A DNA stretch of 64,000 nucleotides, from assembly GCF_005405885.1 (NCBI RefSeq), contig NZ_BJFL01000010.1, forward strand, positions 95,615-159,614, read 5' to 3'. How positions within the stretch are numbered: position 1 is the stretch's first letter; the number at the start of each line of letters is the position of its first letter. Position numbers and translations under genes: made by a program. This document shows, in pieces, positions 18,081 through 27,301 of this stretch. This stretch comes from Gandjariella thermophila (GTDB lineage Bacteria > Actinomycetota > Actinomycetes > Mycobacteriales > Pseudonocardiaceae). The notes beneath the pieces were generated by a model that made no database searches, was not told the origin of the DNA, and saw only the letters and a program-made list of their open reading frames with translations.

Positions 18081-19223
18081 ATGCAGCTGCTCCGCCGCGG
18101 TGATGCCGGACCGGCCGTTGCCGAGATCAGGGCGACACTCGCTGGGCTGGGCCTGCTGCCGCCAGCCGATCCGCAGGGGCCGCCGGTATTCGATCTCGCG
18201 GTCGAGCACGCAGTACGTGCCTTCCAGCAGCAACGCGGCCTCATCACGGACGGCGTGGTGGGGCCGGCGACCTATCGGGCCCTCCGCGACGCCACCTACC
18301 GGTTGGGTGACCGGCCGCTGGCCTACCTGGTGTCCCAACCGGTGAGCGGGGACGACGTGTCGGCTCTGCAGGAGCGGCTGCTGGAGCTGGGCTACGACGC
18401 TGGCCGGCCGGACGGCGTGTTCGGCCAGCAGACCGAGCAGGCGCTGCGCAGCTTCCAGCGCGACTACGGCCTCACCCCGGACGGCATCTGCGGGCCGGGC
18501 ACCGTGCGTGCGCTGCGCCAGCTCCAGCCGAAGGTGCGCGGCGGGCGCCCGCTGTTCCTCCGGGAGCAGGAACGGGTGCGCATGGCCGGCCCCCGGCTGC
18601 GCGGCAAACGGATCGTCATCGACCCCGGCCACGGGGGCGGCGACCGGGGTGCCCAGGCCGGCGGGCTGTGCGAGGCCGACCTGGTCTGGGACCTGGCCCG
18701 GCGGCTGGAGGGTCGCATGGTGGCCACCGGCATGGAGGCCCTGCTCACCCGCGGGCCGGACAACTGCCCCGCCGAGGGGGACCGGGCCAAGTTCGCCAAC
18801 GACGCCGGCGCCGACCTGTTCCTGTCACTGCACGTGGACGCGAACCGCTCGCCGCTGGCCCAGGGGCTGGCCTGCTTCCACTTCGGCACCGGAAACGGCA
18901 CCACGTCCACCGTCGGCGGCGTGCTGGCCGGGTTCATCCAGCGTGAGCTGGTGGCCCGCACCGGCATGCTGGACTGCCACACCCATCCCAAGACCTGGGA
19001 AACGCTGCGGATGACCCGATGCACCGCGGTGCGGGTCGAGGTGGGCTACCTGACCAACCCGCAGGACCGCGCCCGGCTGGCCGATCCGGCGTTCCGGGAC
19101 GTGGTGGCCGAGGGCGTTCTGGTCGCGGTGAAGCGGCTCTACCTGCTCGGCGAGAACGACCAGCCGACCGGCACGTTCACCTTCGACGACCTGCTCCGCC
19201 ACGAACTGGCCAAGGCCGAGTAA
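18081..19223 (+). CDS. cwlM: CwlM, amidase-fold regulator of peptidoglycan precursor synthesis
   Basis: 380 residues. Two peptidoglycan-binding type 1 repeats (about 5-65 and 90-150, both ending in a DG-GPAT/GPGT motif) are followed by an N-acetylmuramoyl-L-alanine amidase type 3 domain (IVIDPGHGGGDRGA near 178). No signal peptide is seen, in line with mycobacterial CwlM, a cytoplasmic activator of MurA. The C-terminal tail DQPTGTFTFDDLLRHEL has threonines 363, 365 and 367; this is the area phosphorylated by PknB and recognised by FhaA in mycobacteria. PknB, FhaA and MurJ are all in this window. ATG start with GAGGGG upstream. Confidence 0.93.
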   Translation: MQLLRRGDAGPAVAEIRATLAGLGLLPPADPQGPPVFDLAVEHAVRAFQQQRGLITDGVVGPATYRALRDATYRLGDRPLAYLVSQPVSGDDVSALQERLLELGYDAGRPDGVFGQQTEQALRSFQRDYGLTPDGICGPGTVRALRQLQPKVRGGRPLFLREQERVRMAGPRLRGKRIVIDPGHGGGDRGAQAGGLCEADLVWDLARRLEGRMVATGMEALLTRGPDNCPAEGDRAKFANDAGADLFLSLHVDANRSPLAQGLACFHFGTGNGTTSTVGGVLAGFIQRELVARTGMLDCHTHPKTWETLRMTRCTAVRVEVGYLTNPQDRARLADPAFRDVVAEGVLVAVKRLYLLGENDQPTGTFTFDDLLRHELAKAE

Positions 19224-19228
19224 GAGGA

Positions 19229-19858
19229 TCAGGCGGGCCGGAAGCTCGGCTCCACCGCGCCGACGCTCACCGAGCCCAGCAGGCGTTCCAGCGCGGCCTC
19301 GACGTCCTCCTTCCAGGACAGCGCGGTGCGCAGTTCCAACCGCAGCCGCGGCCACTTCGGGTGCGGCCGGACCGTCTTGAAACCGACCTGCAGCAGGAAC
19401 TCGGCGGGGATGACGCAGGTGGCGTCCGGGGTGGCGATGGCGTTGCCGAACACTTCGATCGCCTTCACCCCGCGCCGGGTGAGGTCCTTGGCCACTGACT
19501 GCACCAACATCCGGCCGAGCCCGCCGCCGACGAACTCCGGCATCACCCGCAGCGCGGTGAGCAACACCGCGTCCGGGCTGACCGGGGCGGTGGGGAAGGC
19601 CGCGACCCGGGGCACCGCGGCGGGCGGGGCGTACAGGGCGTAGCCGGCCGGGATGCCGTCGGCGTAGACGATACGGCCGCAGGACCCCCATTCCAGCAGC
19701 ACACTGGACACCCAGGCTTCCTTCTCCAGTTCGGTCTGCCCGAACGCCTCGGCCTGGTCCTTGATGTGCGGCGCGAGCTCCCAGAACACGCAACCCCGGC
19801 ACCGCCTGGGAAGGTGATCCAGGTTGTCCAGCGTGACGCCCACCACGCGTCGCGACAC
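19229..19858 (-). CDS. GNAT-like acetyltransferase
   Basis: 209 residues. Acetyl-CoA-binding GNAT features: LLTALRVMPEFVGGGLGRMLVQSVAKDLTRRGVKAIEVFG (residues about 105-145), with the Q/R-x-x-G-x-G loop as GGGLGR. The substrate is unknown. It is the counterpart of Rv3916c, which lies between cwlM and parB in mycobacteria. The GTG at 19858 is chosen because GGGAGGT precedes it by 5 bases; the frame extends to 19987 but that part looks non-coding. A TAGACT -10 (19908-19913 minus) fits upstream. Its stop is 5 bases from the end of cwlM. Confidence 0.85.
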   Translation of the reverse strand: MSRRVVGVTLDNLDHLPRRCRGCVFWELAPHIKDQAEAFGQTELEKEAWVSSVLLEWGSCGRIVYADGIPAGYALYAPPAAVPRVAAFPTAPVSPDAVLLTALRVMPEFVGGGLGRMLVQSVAKDLTRRGVKAIEVFGNAIATPDATCVIPAEFLLQVGFKTVRPHPKWPRLRLELRTALSWKEDVEAALERLLGSVSVGAVEPSFRPA

Positions 19859-19963
19859 CCCTGACCTCCCGCAGCCTGCATTGCCCGCGTCCCCGCAGGC
19901 CACCGTGAGTCTAGGCACGCCGACCGGGGCCGGGAAGCGGCCGCGCCCGATCGGGACGCGCGT

Positions 19964-19969
19964 TACACT
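19964..19969 (+). promoter_or_regulatory. Putative -10 of the aminotransferase gene
   Basis: TACACT on the plus strand in the gap 19859-20147, with the gene starting 178 bases later. The rest of this 289-base gap shows no gene. Confidence 0.35.
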
Positions 19970-20147
19970 CCACCGATCTACCAGCACTTACCAGCCGGAG
20001 CCGAGCAGACCCCCGAGACACTCACTACCGTGGAGGCGTCGCCCAGCCCGCCGACCTCCTTTGTACCGTGACGGCGGCGATGGCGTCTCTCGTCAGCACC
20101 GCGACCACGGCTAGCTGCCGTGGGCGGCAACGAAGTCGGAGCAGCGC

Positions 20148-21467
20148 ATGACCGCACCCGGATCGCAACCAGCCCGTCAGGGCGCCCGCAGCCTCGACCC
20201 GCACCTGCGCCGCTACGCGCGGCGGACCGCGGGCATGACGGCATCGGAGATCCGCGCGCTCTTCGCGGTCGCCAGCCGGCCGGAGGTCGTCTCGCTGGCG
20301 GGCGGCATGCCGCACCTGGCCGCACTGCCGCTGGAGTCGCTGTCCGCTGAGGTGGGCCAGTTGATCGCCAGCGACGGCCTGGTCGCCCTGCAGTACGGGT
20401 CCGCGCAGGGCGTCCCCGAGTTGCGCGAGCAGATCTGCGAGATCATGGCCCTGGAAGGGATCTCCGCCCACCCCGACGACGTGGTCGTCACGGTGGGCTC
20501 ACAGATGGCCCTGGACATGGTCACCCGGATCTTCTGCGATCCGGGTGACGTCGTTCTCGCCGAGGGGCCGTCCTACGTCGGCGCGCTCGGCTCGTTCGCC
20601 GCCTACCAGGCCAACGTGGTGCACGTGACCATGGACGACGCCGGGCTGGTGCCGGAGGCGTTGCGGGAGGCCATCGTCACGGCCGTCGAGCGTGGGCAGC
20701 GGCCGAAGTTCCTGTACACGATCCCGAACTTCCACAACCCGGCCGGCGTCACCCTGGCCGCCGAGCGACGCGCCGAGATCCTCGACATCTGCGCCGAGCA
20801 CGAGGTACTGGTGATCGAGGACAACCCGTACGGGCTGCTCGGTTTCGACGGGCAGACCTACCCCGCGCTGCGGTCGATGGACGCGGACAACGTCGTCTAC
20901 CTGGGCTCCTTCTCCAAGACCTTCGCGTCCGGGCTTCGGGTGGGCTGGGCGCTGGCCCCGCACGCGGTGCGGGAGAAGCTGGTGCTGGCCGCGGAGTCCG
21001 CGACCCTGTGCCCGCCGACGTTCAACCAGCTCGTGGTGTCCCGTTACCTGTCGACGCACGACTGGAAGGGCCAGATCAAGACCTACCGCGAGGCGTACCG
21101 TGAGCGGCGGGACGCCATGCTCGGCGCGCTGGAACAGCACATGCCGCCGGGTTGTACCTGGACCAGACCGACCGGCGGCTTCTACGTCTGGCTCACCGCC
21201 CCGGAGGGGGTAGACACCAAGGCCATGTTGCCCAGGGCGATCACCCAGCGGGTCGCGTACGCCTCCGGGACTGGCTTCTACGCCGACCGGCTGGGGAGCA
21301 GGCAGATGCGGCTGTCGTACTGCTACCCGACGCCGGAGCGGATCCGCGAGGGTGTGCGGCGGCTGGCGAACGTGCTGGAGGACGAACTCGAGCTGTACCG
21401 TACGTTCGGCAGCGTGCCCGGCCGGGAGGTGTCGGGGCCGCAGGCGCCGTCCCCGGACACGGCATGA
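20148..21467 (+). CDS. PLP-dependent aminotransferase, class I/II
   Basis: 439 residues. Fold type I transaminase with the PLP-binding lysine in LGSFSKTFASGLRVGW (about residue 262), the aspartate/asparagine region PNFHNPAGV and NPYGLLGF, and a conserved arginine in RLSYCYP. Closest family by look is the 2-aminoadipate/LysN or MocR-catalytic type, which transfers amino groups between amino acids and 2-oxo acids; exact substrate unclear. ATG start with GGAGCAGC. Followed by a Ddl gene on the same strand 90 bases later; the link may only be positional. Confidence 0.87.
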   Translation: MTAPGSQPARQGARSLDPHLRRYARRTAGMTASEIRALFAVASRPEVVSLAGGMPHLAALPLESLSAEVGQLIASDGLVALQYGSAQGVPELREQICEIMALEGISAHPDDVVVTVGSQMALDMVTRIFCDPGDVVLAEGPSYVGALGSFAAYQANVVHVTMDDAGLVPEALREAIVTAVERGQRPKFLYTIPNFHNPAGVTLAAERRAEILDICAEHEVLVIEDNPYGLLGFDGQTYPALRSMDADNVVYLGSFSKTFASGLRVGWALAPHAVREKLVLAAESATLCPPTFNQLVVSRYLSTHDWKGQIKTYREAYRERRDAMLGALEQHMPPGCTWTRPTGGFYVWLTAPEGVDTKAMLPRAITQRVAYASGTGFYADRLGSRQMRLSYCYPTPERIREGVRRLANVLEDELELYRTFGSVPGREVSGPQAPSPDTA

Positions 21468-21557
21468 TCGTCCGCTGGTAGGAGTTCTTCGGTCTCGCCG
21501 CGCGGTCCTGGCGGGTCGCGCGCGGGCCGCATGATGCGGATCGCGAGGAGTCGACGC

Positions 21558-22511
21558 GTGTCGGATCGTTGGGTGGCGGTGCTCGCAGGCGGGCTGTCGC
21601 ACGAGCGGGAGGTGTCCCTCCGGTCGGGCCGCCGGCTGTCCGCGGCCCTGCGGGCGACCGGGCTCATGGTGGAGGAGTGGGACGCCGACGCGAGCCTGCT
21701 GGCCAGGCTGCGGGAGCAGCGTCCGGACGCCGTGGTGGTCGCCCTGCACGGCGGCGAGGGGGAGAACGGCTCGATCCAGGCGGTCCTGGAGATGCTCGGT
21801 GTGCCGTTCGTGGGCAGCGACTCCCGGGCGTGCCGGCGCGCCTGGGACAAGCCCAGCGCCAAGGCCGAGTTGGCCCGCGCCGGCCTGAGCACCCCCGACT
21901 GGGTGGTATTGCCGCACAGCACCTTCCGCGAGTTGGGCGCGCAGGCCGTGCTGGACGCGATGGTGGACCGGCTCGGGCTGCCCATGGTGCTCAAGCCGGA
22001 CCAGGGTGGGTCCGCGCTCGGTGCCCGGGTGGTCCGGGAGGCGAGCGAGTTGCCCGCGGCGATGGTCGGCTGCCTCGCCTACGGCGAGACCGTGCTCGCC
22101 GAGCGGTTCGTCGACGGCGTCGAGGTGGCGGTCACCGTGCTGGAGGGGTCAGAAGGCCCCGAGCCGCTGCCGGCGGTGGAGATCGTGCCGGACAGCGGCA
22201 TCTACGACTACACCGCCCGATACACCGCCGGACTCACCGAGTTCCACGCGCCCGCCCGGCTAGACCCCACCACCGCCGCGGCCGTCGGCGAACTCGCCGT
22301 GGCCGCGCACCGGCTACTTGGACTGCGCGATATCTCCCGAACCGACGCGGTGGTGGCGCCGGACGGCACGGTGCAGTTTTTGGAGGTCAACGTCTCGCCA
22401 GGGTTGACCGAGACCTCGCTGCTACCGATGGCGGTGGAGGCGTCCGGCCGCTCGCTGGGCGACGTGTTCGCGGCGCTGGTCGAGCGGGCCGTGGCCCACG
22501 ACACACGCTGA
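21558..22511 (+). CDS. D-alanine--D-alanine ligase family protein
   Basis: 317 residues. ATP-grasp ligase that joins two D-alanines for the peptidoglycan stem peptide. Seen: AGGLSHEREVSLRSG near the start, ALHGGEGENGSIQAVLEMLGVPFVGS, the ATP loop KPDQGGSALGA and the metal-binding FLEVNVSPGLTETSLLP near the end. GTG at 21558 follows GAGGAG at 7 bases; ATG codons 8 and 9 codons upstream are alternatives. A second Ddl often sits beside parB in these bacteria, so this may be an extra copy with a different amino-acid preference; not testable here. Confidence 0.86.
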   Translation: MSDRWVAVLAGGLSHEREVSLRSGRRLSAALRATGLMVEEWDADASLLARLREQRPDAVVVALHGGEGENGSIQAVLEMLGVPFVGSDSRACRRAWDKPSAKAELARAGLSTPDWVVLPHSTFRELGAQAVLDAMVDRLGLPMVLKPDQGGSALGARVVREASELPAAMVGCLAYGETVLAERFVDGVEVAVTVLEGSEGPEPLPAVEIVPDSGIYDYTARYTAGLTEFHAPARLDPTTAAAVGELAVAAHRLLGLRDISRTDAVVAPDGTVQFLEVNVSPGLTETSLLPMAVEASGRSLGDVFAALVERAVAHDTR

Positions 22512-22521
22512 CGGTCACCCG

Positions 22522-22566
22522 GCCTCGGTGGCGCCCGCCGGCATGCCGGAAGGACGCCACCGAGGC
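22522..22566. terminator. Bidirectional terminator between ddl and parB
   Basis: GCCTCGGTGGCG (22522-22533) pairs with CGCCACCGAGGC (22555-22566) with a nested CCGGCATGCCGG. Both flanking genes converge on it. Confidence 0.8.
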
Positions 22567-22609
22567 GGTCGACCGGGGTTGTCACCGTGACGAAAAGACC
22601 CCGGTATGA

Positions 22610-23587
22610 TCATTCCGGGCTGGTACGTATCCGTTTTGCCGTATTTGGCGCCATCAGCGCGACGATCCGCTCCAGGTCGTCGACGGACCCGAACTCGACC
22701 ACGATGCGCCCCTTGCGCTGGCCGAGTTCGACCTTGACCCGGGTGTCGAAGGTGTCCGAGAGTCGCTCGGCGAGATCCTGCAACCCAGGGGCCTGCATGG
22801 GCTTGCGCGCCGGCGCCTTGCGCTTGGCCGGCTCCTCCCGCTTCGCGAGCGTCACCGCCTCCTCGGTCGCCCGCACCGACAGGCCCTCGGAGACGATCCG
22901 CGCTGCCAGCTCCTCCTGCGCCCCGGGATCCTCGACACCGAGCAGCGCGCGGGCGTGGCCCGCGGACAGCACGCCAGCAGCCACCCGCCGCTGCACCGGA
23001 AGGGGCAGCCGGAGCAGCCGGATCGTGTTGGTGATCACCGGTCGGCTCCGACCGAGCCGGCTGGCCAGCTCCTCGTGCGTCACGTCGAACTCGTCCAGCA
23101 ACTGCTGGTACGCCGCCGCCTCCTCGAGCGGGTTGAGCTGGACCCGGTGGATGTTCTCCAGCAGGGCGTCGCGAAGCATGGCGTCGTCGGGAGTCTGCCG
23201 GACGATCGCCGGGATGCGATCCATCCCGGCGCGCTCGGCGGCCCGCCAGCGCCGCTCGCCCATGATCAGCTGGTACTGACCGGCATCCAGCTCGCGCACC
23301 ACGATCGGCTGCATCAGGCCGAACTCGCGGATCGAGTGTTCGAGCTCGGCAAGCGCCTCCTCGTCGAAGACCTGCCTCGGCTGCTTCGGGTTGGTCTTGA
23401 TCGCGTTGACCGGAACCTCGCGGTACACCGCGCCGGCAACCGTGCCGCCGTCCTCGCTCGCCCGGCCGTCGCCCTGGCCGCGCGACGGCACCCTGATCGC
23501 GGCCACCGCCCCACCAGCCGGCTCCGCCGGACCGCTCGGAATCAGCGCCGCCAGGCCGCGCCCGAGTCCCCCCTTCCGCTCGCTCAC
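22610..23587 (-). CDS. parB: Chromosome partitioning protein ParB
   Basis: 325 residues. N-terminus [16 protein letters not shown] (ParA-stimulating), CTP-binding motifs [24 protein letters not shown] and [16 protein letters not shown], and the HTH region [18 protein letters not shown] that reads parS. It loads at parS sites, spreads as a CTP-dependent clamp, and works with ParA. GTG at 23587 has GGAGA upstream. The C-terminal dimerisation domain reads [24 protein letters not shown]. Lies 76 bases after parA in the same operon. Confidence 0.98.
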   Translation of the reverse strand: MSERKGGLGRGLAALIPSGPAEPAGGAVAAIRVPSRGQGDGRASEDGGTVAGAVYREVPVNAIKTNPKQPRQVFDEEALAELEHSIREFGLMQPIVVRELDAGQYQLIMGERRWRAAERAGMDRIPAIVRQTPDDAMLRDALLENIHRVQLNPLEEAAAYQQLLDEFDVTHEELASRLGRSRPVITNTIRLLRLPLPVQRRVAAGVLSAGHARALLGVEDPGAQEELAARIVSEGLSVRATEEAVTLAKREEPAKRKAPARKPMQAPGLQDLAERLSDTFDTRVKVELGQRKGRIVVEFGSVDDLERIVALMAPNTAKRIRTSPE

Positions 23588-23663
23588 GCCGTCTCCTTTT
23601 CCGCCGATTCGAGGCCCCTGCGCGCGCCGCGGTCAACGTAGATCCCGCGGTTCGACCAAAGCA

Positions 23664-24698
23664 TCAGGAAGTCTCCCTTCTGGCGCCCCGCTCGGCGATC
23701 TCCTTGGCGGCGTCGAGGTAACTCATCGCGCCCCGCGAGCCGGGGTCGTAGGTGAGTACCGTCTGCCCGAAGCCGGGCGCCTCGGACACCTTCACGCTGC
23801 GCGGAATGACGGTCCGGAGGGCCGTGTCGCCGAAGTGCCCGCGCACCTCGGCGGTCACCTGGTCGGCCAACTTGGTGCGGCCGTCGTACATCGTGAGCAG
23901 GATCGTGGTGATCTCCAGCGACGGATTGAGGTGCGACTGGACCAGCTCGATGTTGCGGAGGAGCTGGCTCAACCCCTCCAGGGCGTAGTACTCGCACTGG
24001 ATGGGGATCAGCACCTCCTGGGCAGCCACCATCGCGTTGACGGTGAGCAGCCCCAGTGACGGCGGGCAGTCGATGAACACGTAGTCGGGGCTCAGCTCGT
24101 CCAGCGCCTCGGAAGTCAACGCCTCCTTGAGGCGGGACTCCCTGGCCACCATGGAGACCAACTCGATCTCGGCACCAGCCAGGTCGATGGTGGCCGGCAC
24201 GCAGAGCAGGTTGTCCGACTGGTTGCTGACCGCGGCGGCGTCCGCGAGCGAGATCTCGCCCAGCAACACCTCATAGACCGACGGCGTACCCGAACGGTGC
24301 TCGACGCCGAGCGCGGTGCTCGCGTTCCCCTGCGGGTCGAGATCGATGACGACCACCTTGAGCCCGTGTAGCGCGAGCGCGGCGGCCAGGTTCACCGCGC
24401 TGGTCGTCTTGCCCACGCCGCCCTTCTGGTTCGCCACCGTCAGCACGCGGCGACGCCTCGGACGGGGCAGCCGCAGATCCTCGGGATGGAGAACCTTGGT
24501 GGCTCGTTCGGCCTCCTCAGCGATCGGCGTCCAGGGCAGCTCGCTCGCCACGCCGGTGTCGGTGGTGCCCGCGTTCACGTGGTCCTCCAGATCCTCGGTC
24601 GGGACGGCGCCGGCCCCAGCGCCATGATCTGCGTCGGAGAGTGTGGTTTCACGTGGAACATGGGCCGCTCCGTTCTGCGCCTCGGGGTGCACGCTCAC
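23664..24698 (-). CDS. parA: Chromosome partitioning ATPase ParA
   Basis: 344 residues. Deviant Walker A NQKGGVGKTTSAVNLAAALA near residue 90, Walker B FIDCPPSLGLLTVNAM, and YDGRTKLADQVTAEVRGHFG. It binds DNA as an ATP dimer and moves ParB-bound origins. The first 80 residues are a flexible extension; its codons include a parS site (24646-24659). GTG at 24698 overlaps the rsmG stop (GTGA), with AAGGAAGGA upstream. Start region is not conserved, so a later start is possible but less likely. Confidence 0.97.
   Translation of the reverse strand: MSVHPEAQNGAAHVPRETTLSDADHGAGAGAVPTEDLEDHVNAGTTDTGVASELPWTPIAEEAERATKVLHPEDLRLPRPRRRRVLTVANQKGGVGKTTSAVNLAAALALHGLKVVVIDLDPQGNASTALGVEHRSGTPSVYEVLLGEISLADAAAVSNQSDNLLCVPATIDLAGAEIELVSMVARESRLKEALTSEALDELSPDYVFIDCPPSLGLLTVNAMVAAQEVLIPIQCEYYALEGLSQLLRNIELVQSHLNPSLEITTILLTMYDGRTKLADQVTAEVRGHFGDTALRTVIPRSVKVSEAPGFGQTVLTYDPGSRGAMSYLDAAKEIAERGARRETS
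24646..24659. promoter_or_regulatory. parS site inside parA
   Basis: GTTTCACGTGGAAC, reverse complement GTTCCACGTGAAAC, 13 of 14 to the consensus GTTTCACGTGAAAC and identical to the three other sites of the cluster. It lies in the codons for residues HVPRET of ParA. Confidence 0.9.
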
Positions 24699-25405
24699 CG
24701 ATCCTTCCTTCTGGGGCGCATGCCGTCATGATGTCTTGGCGAGTTCTCCCGCTCGATGAGCACCACAGTGGTCGGCACGTCCATCACGTCAACTCCACAG
24801 GTCACGATCCGCCCTCGACACCCTCCGGCACGAAGCACGGAGTCCGCGTCCCGCGCGAGCTCCTCCTCGGCGCTCGCTCCCTTCAGCGCCAGCAGCGTGC
24901 CGCCGGGACGAAGCAGGGGAAGGCACCAGGTGGCCAGCCGACTGAGCGGCGCGACGGCGCGCGCGGTGACCGCATCGCAACCGCGCAGCCGCTGCCGCAC
25001 GTCGACCTCCTCAGCCCGGCCGCGGATCACCGATGCGCGCAGCCCCAACCGATCGACCACCTCGTTGAGCCACGCCACCCGCCGCGCCATCGGCTCCAGC
25101 AGGGTGACGCCGAGATCCGGCCGCGCGATCAGCAGCGGGATACCCGGGAGGCCCGCACCAGAGCCTACGTCGACGACCCGGCTGTGCTCCGGTAGCAACT
25201 CCGCGATCACCGCGGAGTTCAGCAGGTGCCGGTCCCACAGCCGGTCCACCTCGCGCGGACCGATCAGGCCGCGGTCCACCCCGTGCTCGGCGAGCATCTC
25301 GGCGAATCGGACCGCCGTGGGTAGGTTCGCGCCGAACACCCGGTCGGCCCCCTCCGGTGGCGCGGGCACGGCCCGGGCGCCGCCGTGCGCTCCCGACTGC
25401 GTCAT
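24695..25405 (-). CDS. rsmG: 16S rRNA 7-methylguanosine methyltransferase
   Basis: 236 residues. SAM-dependent methyltransferase (GidB) that methylates 16S rRNA G527. Seen: RLWDRHLLNSAVIAELLP, SAM-binding VVDVGSGAGLPGIPL, and TARAVAPLSRLATWCLPLLRPGGTLLALKG. ATG at 25405 fits family length; frame continues upstream across a parS site but that part is not conserved. GGACGGGAAG upstream. Overlaps parA by 4 bases, so rsmG-parA-parB is one operon. Confidence 0.93.
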   Translation of the reverse strand: MTQSGAHGGARAVPAPPEGADRVFGANLPTAVRFAEMLAEHGVDRGLIGPREVDRLWDRHLLNSAVIAELLPEHSRVVDVGSGAGLPGIPLLIARPDLGVTLLEPMARRVAWLNEVVDRLGLRASVIRGRAEEVDVRQRLRGCDAVTARAVAPLSRLATWCLPLLRPGGTLLALKGASAEEELARDADSVLRAGGCRGRIVTCGVDVMDVPTTVVLIERENSPRHHDGMRPRRKDR

Positions 25406-25425
25406 GCTTCCCGTCCGTCTTCGCC

Positions 25426-25439
25426 GTTCCACGTGAAAC
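25426..25439. promoter_or_regulatory. parS site
   Basis: GTTCCACGTGAAAC, 13 of 14 matches to GTTTCACGTGAAAC, just upstream of rsmG. Confidence 0.92.
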
Positions 25440-25709
25440 CATGCCGATCCGGTCGGCGCATGTGGTTCCTGCGAGCAATCGCCGCGAACCCGGGCACCGC
25501 GATTCCTTCGGCACGGGCGGTTCGATGTCCCCGACGACAAGCGTGCCGCATGACCCTCGGGTCGCGACTTTCGGGTCGGGCAAACGTTGCTCAGCCGTCA
25601 CACGGCGACCGGACAGAACGCCACCGCCGGCACACCACCAGGTGCGGGCCGCCGCGCCGGGCTGTGACGCCGCGCCGTCTACCGGGCGCGCGGTAGCCGG
25701 GACGCCCGT

Positions 25710-25723
25710 GTTCCACGTGAAAC
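25710..25723. promoter_or_regulatory. parS site
   Basis: GTTCCACGTGAAAC, identical to the site at 25426. Confidence 0.92.
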
Positions 25724-26140
25724 CGGCGCCGTCGCGTTGCGCGCCTCAGCGCGGATCGAACTAACCGGCAGCTCTCTCACGATGGGTCGCCTCGAGACCA
25801 AGCCGCCGACTCGGAATGTCATCGCCGCCGGCGCCGACAACCGGAACCACGCCGTGCGCACCCGACCACACCGCCGTCGACCCGGAGGAACCGCTCGTGT
25901 CCATCGTCAGGTCCGGCGCCACGGGCCGTGACGCGAAGGGGCCGCCCTGCCGCCTCGGCGGCGCCTCCGGTGGGATCAGTTCGTCTCACCTCGCCGGGGA
26001 CACGAGGGCCACCTCGCCATCGCGCGGTCACCGTCCTCGCCGCGACCCACGGCTTCGCGCCGCGTGGCCCGAGCACGGATCGGCGCCACGCCGCAGGCAT
26101 GGGTTGCCTCACCACCGCGCGGTCACCACCCACCGGAGAC

Positions 26141-26154
26141 GTTCCACGTGAAAC
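26141..26154. promoter_or_regulatory. parS site
   Basis: GTTCCACGTGAAAC, identical to the sites at 25426 and 25710. Confidence 0.92.
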
Positions 26155-26639
26155 GGAGCGCGTACGCGACAACACCTGTCCCGTCGCCGCCAAGGCCGGC
26201 GGCCGCCACCCGCTCACAGCGCCGGCCGCGCCTGACCCCACGGATATCCAACCCCGTCGGCCGTGCACCACGACGGCCATCGCGAACCCAAGACGCCAGC
26301 CCAGGGACCGGCTCCCCGGCGCGGGCAACGGGAGTGGCGGCACAGAGGCGGTGCCGGTAGCGGCGGAGCATCCGCCTTCCCCGTGGCGCGTCGAATGGAA
26401 GCACCTCCCGGTGCCGTGCGCGATGACCTCCCGGACAACTCTGGTCGTCGTGTCGCAGACGTCAACAGTGATCGCGAGCGCGGGATCGCGGAGCACTCGG
26501 CGGAGGAGTCCGGACCAGGGCCGGTAAAGATCCAGAAGCCACGTCCTCCCAGAGGTACCACACGGGCCGCACGGTCGGACCGTTCGTCACGACGGGAGCG
26601 ACGACCGGCCGCGCCAGAAACGCGTCGAAGTCGGAAACG

Positions 26640-26675
26640 ACGGCGCGGCGCGCTCCGGGGAGCGCGCCGCGCCGT
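26640..26675 (-). terminator. Terminator after jag
   Basis: ACGGCGCGGCGCGCTCC (26640-26656) and its exact complement at 26659-26675 form a 17-bp stem with a 2-base loop, 26 bases after the jag stop on the minus strand. No T-run. Confidence 0.75.
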
Positions 26676-26701
26676 GGGGCTTCGGTTCGGGCCGGTACCG
26701 G

Positions 26702-27277
26702 TCAGTCGGCCGGGAAGACCACCACCCGACGATGGGGCTCCTCGCCCTCGCTCTCACTGTGCACACCCTCGATCGCCGCGATCGAGTCGTGCACCACTTT
26801 GCGCTCGAACGGCGTCATCGGCTGGAGCTTCACCGGCTGCCCCGAGGCGAGAACCTTGTCCGCGTTGGCTCGCCCGATCTCGGCCAACTCGGCCCGTCGG
26901 CTCTCCCGCCAGCGGGCGATGTCCAGCATCAGCCGACTCCGCACGCCGGTCTCCTGCTGCACCGCGAGCCTGGTCAACTCCTGCAACGCCTCGAGCACCG
27001 AGCCACGCGGGCCGACCAGCTTCTCCAGATCGTCACCGCCGTCGATGCTCACCACGGCGCGGCCGGCCTCGACATCGAGATCGATGTCCCCGTCGTAGTC
27101 CAGCAGGTCGAGCAGCCGCTCCAGGTAGTCACCCGCGATGTCGCCCTCCCGGACCAGAAGGTCCTCACTGTCCGAGGACCGCTCGCCACCGCGGTCGACG
27201 TCCTGGTCGGGCGCCTCCCGTTCCGCCTGCTCGGCTTCCTGCTCAGCGCCGGTCGCCTGCAACGTCTCCGACACCAT
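26702..27277 (-). CDS. jag: Jag/KhpB-like RNA-binding protein
   Basis: 191 residues. A KH domain (AVVSIDGGDDLEKLVGPRGSVLEALQELTRLAV, about 73-105) is followed by an R3H domain (ESRRAELAEI to FERKVVHDSIAAIEGVHSESEGEEPHRRVVVF). The acidic N-terminal 40 residues are low complexity. KhpB binds RNA, in partnership with KhpA in other bacteria, and affects cell shape and division. It ends the rpmH-rnpA-yidD-yidC-jag run, 24 bases after yidC. ATG has GGAGAGGAG just upstream. Confidence 0.92.
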   Translation of the reverse strand: MVSETLQATGAEQEAEQAEREAPDQDVDRGGERSSDSEDLLVREGDIAGDYLERLLDLLDYDGDIDLDVEAGRAVVSIDGGDDLEKLVGPRGSVLEALQELTRLAVQQETGVRSRLMLDIARWRESRRAELAEIGRANADKVLASGQPVKLQPMTPFERKVVHDSIAAIEGVHSESEGEEPHRRVVVFPAD

Positions 27278-27301
27278 GTCTCCTCTCCAGGACCGCGGCC
27301 C

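Larger units (their letters stand above)
25406..26701. other. parS-rich gene-free gap
   Basis: Nearly 1.3 kb between jag and rsmG, long for this compact locus. It contains three parS sites and the jag terminator hairpin. Open frames in it (for example 25819-26496 minus) show no recognisable domain and run across parS sites, so I call it non-coding and chromosome-segregation related. Confidence 0.6.

Noticed and set aside
25819..26496. 225-codon minus frame in the parS gap
   Set aside because: Runs through a parS site, shows no domain or codon bias; more likely chance in GC-rich DNA.
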